Shown here in pieces: positions 10,560 to 21,397 of a DNA stretch of 64,000 bases. The stretch spans positions 4,989,707-5,053,706 of the forward strand of contig CM060127.1 of NCBI GenBank assembly GCA_030522415.1. Direction: 5' to 3'. Positions within the stretch are counted from its first letter, which is position 1, and each line of letters begins with the position of its first letter. Made by a program: the position numbers and the translations under genes. This stretch comes from Channallabes apus (lineage: Eukaryota > Chordata > Actinopteri > Siluriformes > Clariidae). The notes under the pieces are model-generated. The model had not been told where the DNA came from, ran no database searches, and saw only the letters and a program-made list of their open reading frames with translations.

Positions 10560-10943
10560 TGTCATGCACACTCAATCTGCGGCCGGCACTAGGACCCGGA
10601 AGTAAGACGGTCGCCTACCAGGAAGTATAAGAGGAGTAAACAAACCATGGCTTACCGCTCAGTCATTGAGTTCGGCCCATGTCGGTTCAGGTTGGCTTTC
10701 ATCAAACCATGAGTACTCACTGTATTTTGGTTGTTGCTTCCTACCGTTGTGTGTGTATTTATAGGACGCGGGTTAAATTTGTGTTTTTCCCTTGCTCCCC
10801 TTTCGTGAGAGTCCTTAAACTAAATCGAGTGGTTATCCTGCCTACTTGCTGTTACTCCGCGTTTGGGTTTACCATCCACGCTACATCAGGCTAACCGCTA
10901 AAGCTACGTCTTCTGGTCACCTCAGGTTAGTTCATCTCTGACA
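10560..10943 (+). mobile_element. Solo LTR, 384 bp, with TTATC duplication
   Basis: It starts TGTCATGCACACTCAATC and ends TTCATCTCTGACA, with TTATC on both sides (10555-10559, 10944-10948). The related hAT copy at 46990-47020 shows the empty site (one GATAA). The LTR carries two ETS-like sites (CCCGGAAGT, AGGAAGT) just before a TATA-like GTATAAGAG, and a splice-donor-like CAGGTTAGT near its end. Sister copies lie at 25604-25987 (also 384 bp), 26279-26645 and 4714-4843. The internal region of the parent element is not in the window. Confidence 0.88.
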
Positions 10944-11090
10944 TTATCACAACCTTATCAACCGAAAATGCTATTTTATTCAAACATCCTTGCTGGAGTG
11001 TGTGACGTGACGTCATGTGCAGGTGCGATGGATCGCGTACCAACCAATAGGGTGTCGGAATGGTATGTTTATACTTCTCATCCAACCACA

Positions 11091-11881
11091 ATTCAATTCA
11101 ATTCAATTCAGTTTTATTTGTATAGCGCTTTTAACAACTGACATTGTCTCAAAACAGCTTTACACAATCAAAAGAATTATTTAAGTTTGTATGGAATGAG
11201 AATGTGTATGAATCAAAATGTTCAGATAGTCCCTGGCGAGCAAGCCCGAGGGCGACAGTGGCAAGGAAAAACTCCCTGAGACGGTAATAGGAAGAAACCT
11301 TGAGAGGAACCAGACTCAACAGGGAACCCATCCTCATCTGGGTGAAACAGATAGCAGGAAATGATCTGCATTTATACAGTGTTAAGTGTTAGGTTCAGCT
11401 ATAATAGTTGATGTTAATTGATGTTATAATACTTGATGTAAAATGGAGTCCAGTAGTTATTCGAGACTCAGATAGACTTGTAGAAAGTTCCAGTCCTGAA
11501 CTATCGAATTGTCAAGTCCTCAGAGAAACAGCTGACCACACCAGTCGAGGCCAGAACCATCTTCTAAGTAGATAGAATCATCCCCAGACACCAGACGCAT
11601 CCTAAAGAGACACACGGGGCATCCATGCGATGAGACCTCCAACCAGAAACCGGGCACCAGGATGGATCAGACAGGTCCGGAGGGCAAAGGGAGTCTGGAT
11701 CACTGGCAGCTCAGGAACCACATGTGTAGCTCGACAGAGAGAGAGAGAGAAAGAGTGAAAGGGGGAGACAGGGGGAGAGAGGAAAGAGAAAGAGGGGGAG
11801 GAAGAGAAGAGGAGGAGAGATTGCAATTAGGTATGGTCACAGTCACAATGTCTAATGTGAATGTATATTTACTGTATATTT
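11091..11881 (-). mobile_element. Rex1/Babar-type LINE 3' tail
   Basis: The left end is the (TTCAA)n tail followed by TTTTATTTGTATAGCGCTTT; the body matches 42606-43330 of the longer LINE. There is no coding sequence. ACAAT on both sides is a likely target duplication. The interior includes GGAACCCATCCTCATCTGGG and a GAGA-rich stretch (11735-11820). Its ORFs are non-coding shadows. Confidence 0.8.
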
Positions 11882-12123
11882 ACAATCAAATTCACTCCAT
11901 CCCGATGGCGCGATTTTTTTTTGGTTGGTTTTCAAATGACATGCTGAAATAAAATGGGAGTAACGAGGCTATTTTTAAAATGTAAGGAGTAGAAAGTACA
12001 GATAATTGCGTGAAAATGTAAGGAGTAGAAGTAAAAAGTCGGGTGAAAAATAATTACTCCAGTATAGAAACCTTACTTAAGTAAGGTAACGAAGTATTTG
12101 TACTTCGTTACTTGACACCTCTG

Positions 12124-12407
12124 TTTGTGACGTTGAAAGAGCACGATAAAGGTTTTGTGCTGAACGTTATTCTCGGCTCTGAGCTCTTTTTTTCCCCTCG
12201 GCTTTTCCGGTGCAAAGCGTCACACCATATTTAAACGACCACTTGCACAAGTGAGGCAACAGCTTTATTATGCAAATATGTTTCTTCAATTAAAAACCAC
12301 TAGTTTTAAATATTATTTCCACTTGTCTTTTTTGAACTACACTAGAATCCCCCATCCCACCTCCCACCCCAAACTATAAACTGAAAACTTCAGATGTTCT
12401 CCAAATA
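12124..12407 (+). pseudogene. Duplicate of GVIN-gene upstream region, part 2, with coding fragment
   Basis: It continues part 1 (7196-8092) on the far side of the hAT element, starting with the duplicated TTTGTGAC, and matches 36465-36708. Bases 12381-12407 are identical to GVIN coding bases 37078-37104. As at 5244-5528, the start codon and all downstream coding sequence are missing, so this is a stub. Confidence 0.75.
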
Positions 12408-12440
12408 CAGGCCAAAAGTTCTCCAAACTTTTGGCCTGTA
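12406..12440. other. Perfect 15-bp hairpin with 5-nt loop
   Basis: TACAGGCCAAAAGTT is mirrored exactly around CTCCA. The right arm repeats the end of the GVIN-upstream duplicate, as expected of a template-switch event during replication. Confidence 0.85.
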
Positions 12441-14380
12441 CTGTATATAATACATACATTATACAATAATACATAAGAACAGCTTAGACCGGTAAAACAG
12501 CTCTTACGTGACTTCTGGGAAACTTCATCTCCCTGCCCCAATATATAGCACGGTTATCACTTTCACATTGAAACAGCTTGCACACCCAGAGCGACTCCAG
12601 CACTTGGTATGGTTTTATTATTTCATGTTATATTTTACTCTTTTTAAAATATAAATATTAAGGATTTACATTTTATATAAAAAAAAAAACCTGATGGAGG
12701 GCTGTGAATATCAACTTATTAAAACAGATGTCTGATGTCACAACTTTTAGCTAAGCGTTGTTCAATATATAACCTCCCAGCAAACATTTGGACCATTGTG
12801 ATGACCATTGATGACAGCTGTTGTAAATCAAATAACGTCAAATACGTCCGTTCAAATTTCATTGTGGTACTATTTTTCAGCCATGACTGGACGTGTCGGA
12901 GGGACATAATTTTAACGTCCAAACGTCCAAATGTATCCTGGGAATGTTTGATACGAATATTATCTATTTATTTAACAATAAACATAACAAAAAACGGCGG
13001 ACCAAACATAAATATTTACTATAGCAAATCACGGTGCTATCTCTGTGCCAAGCCCACACCCAACGTCCAAGAAAAGTTTTTTTGTTTAGTTGTTCCGTAC
13101 CACTGGGAGACAGGGGTAGCTGCAGATCGGAGTAATGGGCGTGTCGAAAGGTTGGGGAGTGCCGAAAGGTTATGGGGCGTGCCGAAAGGTCTTTATAATT
13201 GGTTGCGGAAGTTGCCTGTTTATAGGCTAATATTAAAAGCTATTGTTCTTTCTAATGCGTTTAAGTAATGCAGCCAACATAATCCTCTATATTAAAATTC
13301 CATTCTTTTCCTGTAAAATATCGATATTGCAAATATTCCTTTCTAAACATTCTACTGCGTTGCCACAGGTTACTGACGTTCAACGCAGAAACTCCTTTCA
13401 CCAATGAGAAAGGTTTCAACACGCCCCCTACCTTTCGGCACGCATATTGCTCCAGCCTGCAGGTATCCCTACTTGACCACTGGGGCCGCCTCTTTCGTGG
13501 TTATGTCAGGCATAATCCATAGATGGCGCTCTGCACCATTATGTTGGCCTGAACACATTGTTCCATCGTCTTATCAATGAGCTTACCTGTGTTAGTGTCA
13601 TTCTGGTTTTCCTCGTTTGGACCATTCCTGTGTTTTGTTCTTGTTTTTGATTTGTCTGAACGTTCATAATTACCCCACAATTAATCAATGCCTGCATTCC
13701 ATCATTATTTGACACTCTGATTAAAATACAACATGTAAAACACTTTATGATTTCTTGAGAAGTTTTATTTATTGCTGAATATTTTTTTACATACTCAGTT
13801 TAAGGATTTCTTGTTTTTGCTAGACCCCCTTTAGTCTAGTCAGTGCTCAGCCTGTATTCTGCTTCCTGCCTGGTACCAGGGAACCCCCCAATAATACACA
13901 AGTCCGTGCTTAGTGAGACGTTCCAAGTTTATTGTGGAAGACAGGAGTATATATATGCACACACACAAAGAACCAAAGAAAAGGTGGGTGCAGGAGTGTT
14001 TACATCTGGTCAGGAATGTTTAGAAAAGATAAGGTAAAGAAGAACATAAAATTGGGAGTAACTCTGCATTTACGAGCGTTCAACAGTTTTACGACCTTTA
14101 ACATAAACTACAATAGGATGTGTTTATTGAAAGTGCAGCTTGTGTCGAGGTAAGAGAAAGAAGTAACATTCTGTTCTCACGCACACAGAATATCATGAAA
14201 CTTAAAATCAAATATTCCCTACACTCAGATAAGTCTAGTCCTAGTGAGCGGAGGCAGTGTGTGTCAGGGTCACTTATCACTCTTCTTATCTGTATGCTGA
14301 CCTGAGGACCCCTTCATGAGCTGGATCTGATCAACACCAGTGTAATGATTTTGAATGAACACAACACTGCTGGTGTTCAA
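12441..14380. other. No recognisable gene; repeat-like sequence
   Basis: 12735-13268 has an open frame of 177 codons without any recognisable domain. The stretch holds motifs repeated within it (GTGCCGAAAGGT at 13150-13190 and its inverse CCTTTCGGCACG near 13440) and looks like decayed DNA transposon. 13840-14340 has LTR-like features on the minus strand: AATAAA-type sequence, and TGTAATGATTTTGAATGAAC at 14341 resembling the LTR tip at 30756. No call can be supported beyond repetitive DNA. Confidence 0.5.
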
Positions 14381-14921
14381 TCGAAAAATGCTACCCATCG
14401 AGTTTTGCTAACTACCGGATCTGCGCATGCGCAGTCCCACAAGTTTGCACTCTGTTTCCACGCTCATAAATCCATACTACCTTGGTGCTGAGACTCCGGT
14501 TTACGGTGAGTTTAAATCGGTTTCCTTTGCTTAATTTGACCGAAACATTTGAGTTTCTGCATAAATTGTCGTGAATGAGCCTTAAGGTTGAGGAAAATAA
14601 AAACTTGTAACTGGAAACTGGTTCAGGGTCTCAAATTTAAACTTTTGAACGTTTTCATCTTTTTGTATACTTGAATATCTTGTGGTTTTAATGTGTGCAG
14701 CACTATTCAGTGCAGAGTTGTTCATACATAAATGCTTACGCACGTGATGACATGCATTTTTTATTTAATTTAAGATAATGCTAATAAATACAATCAACTC
14801 TTCTAATAACATTGAACGTCCACAGTGTAGTGTTGTAGTGATGCTGTAGCGTAAATCGATAGGCTCTGCTATTGATTTGTGCTATGGTAGCATTTTTCGA
14901 CAAGGCAGCATAAATCGACAG
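14381..14921. mobile_element. Short non-autonomous DNA element (MITE)
   Basis: TCGAAAAATGCTACC at 14381 is mirrored by GGTAGCATTTTTCGA at 14886-14900. The interior starts with TGCGCATGCGCA (14422-14433) and a splice-donor-like ACGGTGAGT near 14505. There is no coding sequence. The ends resemble fish ISL2EU-like repeats, which is recalled and not tested. Confidence 0.5.
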
Positions 14922-14924
14922 AAC

Positions 14925-15125
14925 ACCTGTCCCAAGCCCGGTTAAAATGGGAGGGTTGCGTCAGGAAGGGCAAAACCTGTGCCAAGTTGTTGTGCGGACT
15001 GGATATTCCGCTGTGGCGACCCCTTGCAGCCGAAAGACCAAGAACAACACACACTTGTCTTAACAGAGCTCAGGGGTCACTTTATTTACACACAGAATGG
15101 AGCACATGTGAACAGAACAGGTAGT
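14925..15125 (+). mobile_element. LINE 3' end (RTE-like), copy 1
   Basis: GGGAGGGTTGCGTCAGGAAG, AAAACCTGTGCC and GTGGCGACCCCTTG are hallmarks of a common fish non-LTR retrotransposon tail. The copy is 5'-truncated, with a short AACAAC tail. Copy 2 is at 30775-30955; both run on into the same CTTAACAGAGCTCAGGGG sequence. The clade call is from memory of fish repeats. Confidence 0.6.
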
Positions 15126-15889
15126 CGTGTTTCTGTCTTACTAACAACACACGTTATGACATAATGACGTTTTCTTAAAAGAGACATACAGTCTCAATTT
15201 TGCGTAGGTTAATATGATTCTTTAGGGTCCTAATGAAAAGTTTGTAATATACTTTAATTAAAAATTCTCGATTGTTGTGTAAAAAAAACATTACTTTTAC
15301 CTGGTAAAAAGTAGCTCTGTTCTCAGCAACCTGTTTCAGTACATGCTCCTTTAAATGTTAATGACCTCTACTGAACCCGCCCCCCAGTTCTGTGGGGCAT
15401 GTCTTCACAATACAAGTGGGGTATAGCTCTGACAACAGTTAAAAATATTTAAAAAACAGTTAAAAATAATTTTACATGATGTTAGAATTATTTTATATAT
15501 AAAGGAGTTATTTCTACTCTCTTGCTCTCTTCCTCATAGATCTGATATTAACATGTTAAATCTTCCCTGCTGCTATCTTCCTGTCTCCTCTTGCATCTGT
15601 TCATTCACGCTCACCTTCCCATACTCTGTCTCTCTCTCCCCCTCTGTCTCCTTCCACCTATCTTCCCCTCCTTTGATTCAAATTCAAATTTTATTTGTCA
15701 CATACACAGTCATACACAGTATGATATGCAGTGAAATGCTTATATGACAGCCAGTGACCTTAAAAAGAAAATAGAAGCTTATACGTAAGGAATAAATATC
15801 AATAAAAAGAAATACTAAAGAAAATAAATTTAACTAGTAAAATAAACTGTACAAATGAGGGCATAATAAAAATCTTACAAAATATAGGG

Positions 15890-15897
15890 GAAATATA

Positions 15898-15962
<65 letters not shown>

Positions 15963-16080
15963 TTTTTTTAATAAATATATATATATTTTTTATTATATAT
16001 ATATATATATATATATATATTTCCCCTATATTTTGTAAGATTTTTATTATGCACTCATATTTTTATATATATATATATAA
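15890..16080. repeat. TA and poly-T tract inside local palindrome
   Basis: (TA)n, T25 and (TA)n again, flanked by mirrored ATATAGGGGAAATATA. Low complexity only. Confidence 0.9.
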
Positions 16081-16088
16081 AATTTTAC

Positions 16089-16170
16089 ATGTGAATCTGG
16101 TCCAGACCGGGAATCAAACTCGTGTTGCTGCGCTGAGAGCACCGTATCCTAACCATTAGACCACAAAGGA
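16089..16170 (-). pseudogene. tRNA-Glu(CTC)-like sequence, mirrored copy
   Basis: The minus strand reads TCCTTTGTGGTCTAATGG, GGTGCTCTCAG and GTTTGATTCCCGG. Stem mismatches make function unlikely. Partner of 468-538. Confidence 0.6.
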
Positions 16171-16500
16171 TTAATGACTACCTTTTGAAAATGCCGGGTA
16201 TTCAACCCGCGACCTTATACACACGAAGCATTGTTTTTTCGGGATCTCACCAGGACATTTACAATGGTTCATTTGTAGTAACATATGTCTATAGCACAGG
16301 CGTTTAGTCAAACATATATAAACCGATCTTTTGCTGTTAATAAACAGAGACCTTTCTGACAGACAACGTGTGTGTGTGTGTGTGTGTGTTTGACTGAGTC
16401 TCTCCTGGTGTCAGAAAAGCTTACCGAAGCATAGCGCACTCGCCTCGTTACTAAACGAACTTTAGAAAAACTTTATAAATATGTAGTGCAAAAAAGCATG

Positions 16501-16573
16501 TACCTTGAGCAGGAATCGAACCCGGGTCTCCCACGTGAAAGCGCGGAATTCTAACCACTAGACCACGAGAGAT
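16501..16573 (-). pseudogene. tRNA-Glu(TTC)-like sequence, mirrored copy
   Basis: The minus strand reads TCTCTCGTGGTCTAGTGG at the 5' side, CGCTTTCACG around a TTC anticodon, and CCGGGTTCGATTCCTGC. This is the best preserved of the four tRNA-like sequences in the arms, but the anticodon and acceptor stems are still imperfect. Confidence 0.6.
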
Positions 16574-16575
16574 TA

Positions 16576-17245
16576 ATAGCTAGTTGATGGAAATGTCCTA
16601 ACCACTAGACCACCGCACTACAGCAACAAACTGCACACCACACTCATGTAGGCGCCATTTTGCTCCAGTGTAGAAAAACAATGGCCGATGGCTCTTTTTT
16701 CACTCGGGGAGGGTCTTTGCTAAAACACCAGTGTCAATCAACTATAGTAGGAGCGGCCTCTGTCAGTGTGACTTCACACCGACAGGCTTTTGAAAACGGC
16801 ATGATTTCAGAAGGGGCATCTTATATTGTTAAATTAAAAGAAAATCGCTGGGCGGCTCTTTATCATTGTAGAGTGGTTGTGTACACACTCTCCTAACACA
16901 CAATGCAGTCCAAACAGCTTGAAAAAGTCCATGTAGCACCGTATGTCCCCTTTAAAGGCATACACTCATTACAGCTCCCCTTTTCATTTTTTTTCTTTTT
17001 TTTCTTAACAGAACGGAAATAAACATTAACATTCATGGCTACTGATAAATTATTAACACCTTCCAGCAAGACCATATTTCTAGTTTACTCACTGCTTACT
17101 CTAACCCCATATAAGAAAATTTTTACTTAAATCTATTAAACCCTTATGCCCAATATATTACCCTTTACCTTTCACCATCTTTTTTTCTTCTTCTTTTTTC
17201 ACAAATCTAATCTATCCACTGGTCTGCTCAGTCTGCCAGATCTAG
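16576..17245. other. No recognisable gene
   Basis: AT-rich repeat-like DNA. 16660-16896 has an open frame (MADGSFFTRGGS...) without a recognisable domain. CATGTAGCACCGTATGTCCC near 16935 is a motif seen in fish repeats. Nothing firmer can be said. Confidence 0.5.
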
Positions 17246-17389
17246 TCACGAATAGTCCTTTGTGGGTCTTTGGGGCCTGAGACAAAGTTGTCCCCATATG
17301 CACTGTAGACGTAGGCAGCTGTTCATATATTTGTTCTTGTTGAACCGGAATTTGGTTTCACTCCGCCAGGGCAGAGCAGAGCTGCAAGT

Positions 17390-17480
17390 GACGACGGTTG
17401 CGGCGCAGGGTTGCTCCTTGATGTGTCTCAATGACAAAAGATCGAGGAGTTGTACAGTGGTTACAAAATCGGAATAACCA
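17390..17480 (+). pseudogene. Gypsy pol 3'-end remnant
   Basis: GTACAGTGGTTACAAAATCGG at 17454-17474 and the preceding ACGGTTGCGG stretch resemble the pol end of the Gypsy fragment at 23850-23900, which lies on the opposite strand. The two flank inverted repeat 2 from outside. The match is short, so the call is tentative. Confidence 0.35.
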
Positions 17481-17794
17481 TCCCGCCGCGCATACCGCCA
17501 TTTAAAGGCAACAACGGGCAAAATAAATCAGTAGCATTTCAAAGTCATTCGTAAAATGGCCGCCAGGTGGCGCAAAATGACATTTTCATTCATCGCAGTA
17601 AATACAACAGTGATGGTAATTTCCACAACAAACATGAAAAATCTGAACCAGAGCTATTGATGTGTACTGTACAATAATGAGTAAAAAAAAAATTATAGTA
17701 GATTTATTAACTGAAATAAATGACCATATTTTTCAAGAGAATTTTCAAGCCCCACTCATCAAACAAAATTATAACGAAATCGGCCAAGTTTACT

Positions 17795-18190
17795 ATTTAT
17801 TTAAATATAAATTTCTATTCAAGTTATAATTCAAGTTATTATTATAACAGGCTTACTTCGTCACTTACCAAAGAAGTACACATGCTTTCAAAGAAGTCGA
17901 GTGGCTTATTAACGTCTCTGGTGTGCTTTGTCTCTAAGTGGCCACTTGGTGTAGCGGTTAGAACGCTCGGCCAGAGATCTGCAAAGCCCGGTTCGAATCC
18001 TGAGTGATGATGTTTTAAAATTGTTTTATTTTAAAACTAAATAAAATGTTTTAAGTGCGCTTAAGATAGAGTCTTATAAAGGCTATGTAGACTTATATAG
18101 TTTTATTATATATTTTTTGCACATTAATCTGAGTCCTCATCTGTTAGATCTGTTTAGTTCTTTTTTTTGCCGGCTTTGCGCGGCAGCGTG
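17795..18190. repeat. Left arm of inverted repeat 2
   Basis: Reverse complement of 23083-23480, roughly 90 percent identical by eye, including TTATTATAACAGGCTTACTT at the outer side and GAGTCCTCATCTGTTAGATC at the inner side. The arms enclose about 4.9 kb and contain a tRNA-like sequence. Confidence 0.85.
17938..18010 (+). pseudogene. tRNA-like sequence in inverted repeat 2, left
   Basis: GTGGCCACTTGGTGTAGCGG resembles a box A region and GGTTCGAATCC is an exact box B. The central arm does not fold into a clear anticodon stem. The mirrored copy is at 23265-23340. Confidence 0.5.
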
Positions 18191-18292
18191 CGGGAAGCTG
18201 TGAAAATGCCCTTCATTACCTGTAGGGGGAAGTCGGGTTTCAGTCTGAAGTATTGAGTGTCTACTGAAGCCGAAAATGTGTCCAAATTAAAC

Positions 18293-20310
18293 CGCGCATG
18301 CGTGTTTGGAGACGCTGTGCCCGCGCTGTGTATCAGTCGGTTGGGAATCATCACGGAGGTACAACACGGCGTGGCTGGAGCTGGAGTTTGTCGTGTTCGA
18401 GGTAAGTTTAGCTTTCTTTTTGGATGTGATTCTCGCTTTCATGACTCCCAATTAATGTTCATCTTAATCTCAGGACTTACAATTAGCAATATTTCAGTTT
18501 TTAATAGTGTGGAGATTCACAAAACACCGTTTTCGTGTAAAAACCTGAACCTACGGAGCCCCCCAGGGGTCCTGTGGTAAATAAATTAATAAATAACGAA
18601 CCGAGCGCGCGGATTAATACACAGAGATGTGTGTTTCTTACCCCCACACCTCGTGAAAATGGCGTGTTCAGACAAAGGCTCGCCAGTGAGATGCCATTTC
18701 TGAACAAACTGAGTTAAAGCATTAAATGGTAAAAGAGCACTAGCAATAAACGTTTTTTTTATTAATAAGTTACAAGTTAAATTTCAACTGTAAAGAACCT
18801 GTACATATGTTCATACAGTATTGACAGCAGCTCTAATTTGTCTGAATCGCATTGCAGACAATAAAAATAAATCGATTCATCCTGTGACCCTGCATGCTTA
18901 ATCTTTCCACACATGATTCTTGCTTCTCACTTTTTCCTTAATCCCTCGCTGTTCTATCTTGTATTTTTCTAACGGTGTCAGAAACTTTGTGTTAGTTGCA
19001 CTGCTTGACATGCTTGATGCCTTCCTCTTTTGTAATTTGCTTTGGATAAAGGCAAAACTTACAAAAGATGAAGAAATGCCTAAATATAGTTGTACGAATA
19101 AAAGATTATGTAATGATACAATGTAAATATTTTCACAGAAACAAAGCGTAAAGATGAGACATGAATCTGAAGAGGATCTCTTTGATGATTTCCTGGTAAA
19201 GCATTGTTTTCTTATTAATTATACAATTTATTAATACCTTGAATATAGTGTTTGTTGTATTGGACAGAAGCATATAAATGCAAATGAATATATAAATCTG
19301 AGTAATTATTGAACGAATTTTCATGTTTGGACTAACCCTTTAAATACAAACTCAGCATTCATCATAGGATTTCCTGACACTGTAAAGGTGCAGAGTAATC
19401 TATGGAGTGTAGCCATCTCATGCCATGTTTTACAATGTTTTATTGATGCAAGATTATTGCTAAAGCAATTTAACCCAAGTTTATGAAGTATCTGAAGTAT
19501 ATGAAGTGATGGTTATTTTTTATTATCAATTATTTTTATTTTTTTCTCTGTGAAATGAAGTCAGCACAGGTTGAAGCAATTCAGATTTTTTTTTTGTTTC
19601 TCAAAATAAATTATTTATTTTCTTGTAAATTTTATGCAGGGGGACAGACGAAGTGATGCCAGTATGCACCTTCTTAAAATCCTTGCCGTCCGTGCTGTTG
19701 AAGGGGAAGAACCGGTTGGTGTATCCATAATCCTTGAAGGAGAGGAAATTTTGCAAGAATGTGGCAATAGCTCCGAGCACTGCGCTACACATTTGAGCTA
19801 TTTTCAGAAAGTTCTTCTAGAACTTGATGGGATTAAGCTATCACCAAAAGTGCAAGCTTTAAAGATGAAGTTATCATCTTAAAACATTTGATTTGGCTTG
19901 ACTATAAGTCTTTACATGTTGTGTTTACATGTTCAGCTTAAAATGTTTTAATGCGTTATGGTTTCAATGGCATACTTTTAAGTGCACTAGTCCAGAGTGC
20001 TAATTTGAATGTTGCAACTTCACTGCTTCCGAGGGCTATTAAGTTTTAACGTTTATTCTACAGTTTGTTTAATGTATTTTCTGCTGTATTTTATTTCTAA
20101 ATGAATGCTGTATTTTATTTATTTATTATTATTATTATTATTTTACACAATTTTGTTTAAAACAAGTATTTCAGGCCCTGGTGCCGTGCAGTTGTTTCTA
20201 TGGATGCAAAATTTAGCTGAATGCACGTTTATTAAAAAGACAACTTGTATCTAGACTGTGAATGTCACAAATATTTGGTAATGTTGGTGAATAAACTGTT
20301 TAATTATATT
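18293..20310 (+). CDS. Small three-exon TE-derived gene (join 18293-18401, 19140-19195, 19640-19882)
   Basis: A probable transcription unit. Exon 1 is GC-rich, begins near CGCGCATGCG and ends at 18401 before GTAAGT. Exon 2 follows an acceptor at 19139, has an ATG at 19154 (MRHESEEDLFDDFL) and ends at 19195 before GTAAAG in phase 0. Exon 3 starts at 19640 after TTTATGCAG and runs open to the stop at 19882, giving about 94 residues; AATAAA lies near 20290. The exon 3 product contains RAVEGEEPVGVSI and FQKVLLELDGIKLSPKVQAL, which I recognise as the C-terminal part of uncharacterised fish proteins that recur next to TEs. Between these blocks the usual segment looks deleted (HCATHLSYF junction). 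Function unknown; probably carried by a DNA transposon, not a host gene. Confidence 0.5.
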
Positions 20311-20329
20311 TTAGTTGTGTGATATATGA

Positions 20330-21165
20330 AAGATGTTCCTAATGTTACGTCAGAGGACATGCGCCGATGTTTATCACACATTCCAATAAGAGAGAGATTA
20401 CTCACTCCCAAAGTTTTTTTTGCGCCGTATTTCGATTTTTAAAAAAGTGGCTCATTTTCACCACGAACACGGATGAGCCTTCGGGTTTCCTCAGCCGTCC
20501 CTATAATATAAATTACAAAACTGTGGTCACGTTGCAATAAGTAAGAATAGTGTAAGCACCGTTCATTTACATGTACACATATGGCCGTAAGCTAAACAAA
20601 CAATGCGTTATCAAATGCTCGGCAAACTGCCGTGCTACTGCACTTTCATATTTGGTTGTAGTATGCAGTAAAGTGTATGTGACATAAAAATATATATTTG
20701 TAATATCGTGCAATCTGTACTATCCGCTAGCAAACTTTAGCGATTTTTTTGCAAACGTTTCTTTACAGAACATCACCACAAACACAAGACTAAAGGTAAT
20801 ATACATATAATGAAAACTTGTCATAAAAATCTTTATTAATGGTAAACATTAACATTTATGTCTCTGCTTGCTCGAGTGAGCAGCCATGTTGAAAATTTAG
20901 CTTAGCCCTTCGTTTGAAGTGAGGTCCCGAAAAATCTTCGTTTGGAGGGCTATCTGGCCCTTCCCCCTCCCCCTACACCTCCAACCAAAAGAGAAATGAG
21001 ACACCACTACCCCTTCACGTGAACGCGCCAAGTGGAATGGTAGGGGGAAGGGTAGGATTGGTATTCAGCCTTAATATTGGAGCAAAAAAATTTACTTAAA
21101 ATCTATGTGTCCAAATTTTTTCAGTGCATGGGTGAACACGATGATTTAAGAATTTAATTAAACAC
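20330..21165. other. DNA-transposon-like sequence, no gene
   Basis: 20930-21070 contains GGAGGGCTATCTGGCCCTTC and GAGAAATGAGACACC, sequences of a terminal region common in fish DNA transposons. No open frame of note. Confidence 0.4.
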
Positions 21166-21266
<101 letters not shown>

Positions 21267-21397
21267 CCGGTGCAAGGGCCATTGTCATGTTTAATTACAA
21301 AAAAAAAACATTTTAATGGTTAGTGACTGTTGCAGACATTTACACTATTTTTGAGAACTATTAAGTTCTCCTTCAACGTGTCATAGCCGATAACTGC

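Larger units (their letters stand above)
8093..12123. mobile_element. Tol2-like hAT element with nested insertions
   Basis: The ends are CAGTGGTGTTAAAAGTATTC and, inverted, CAGAGGTGTCAAGTAACG. The flanks are a perfect 8-bp duplication TTTGTGAC. The interior has TACTTGAGTAGAAG-type subterminal repeats, a TA tract (8529-8596), a Tc1 copy (8782-10394), a solo LTR (10560-10943) and a Rex1 tail (11091-11881). A short minus-strand exon-like stretch (about 10480-10544, MSVIETQDSS) is shared with 47021-47090 and may be the first coding exon of the lost transposase. Non-autonomous. Confidence 0.85.
15178..16575. repeat. Right arm of long inverted repeat 1
   Basis: Reverse complement of 1-600 plus 3978-4722 (see left arm). 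This arm lacks the SINE and the hAT element. It has gained a small local palindrome: 15850-15895 (AAAATCTTACAAAATATAGG) is mirrored at 16021-16055 across TA and poly-T tracts. Confidence 0.85.

Noticed and set aside
12735..13268. 177-codon open frame
   Set aside because: No recognisable domain, no splice or promoter context, and the composition matches the surrounding repeat-like DNA.
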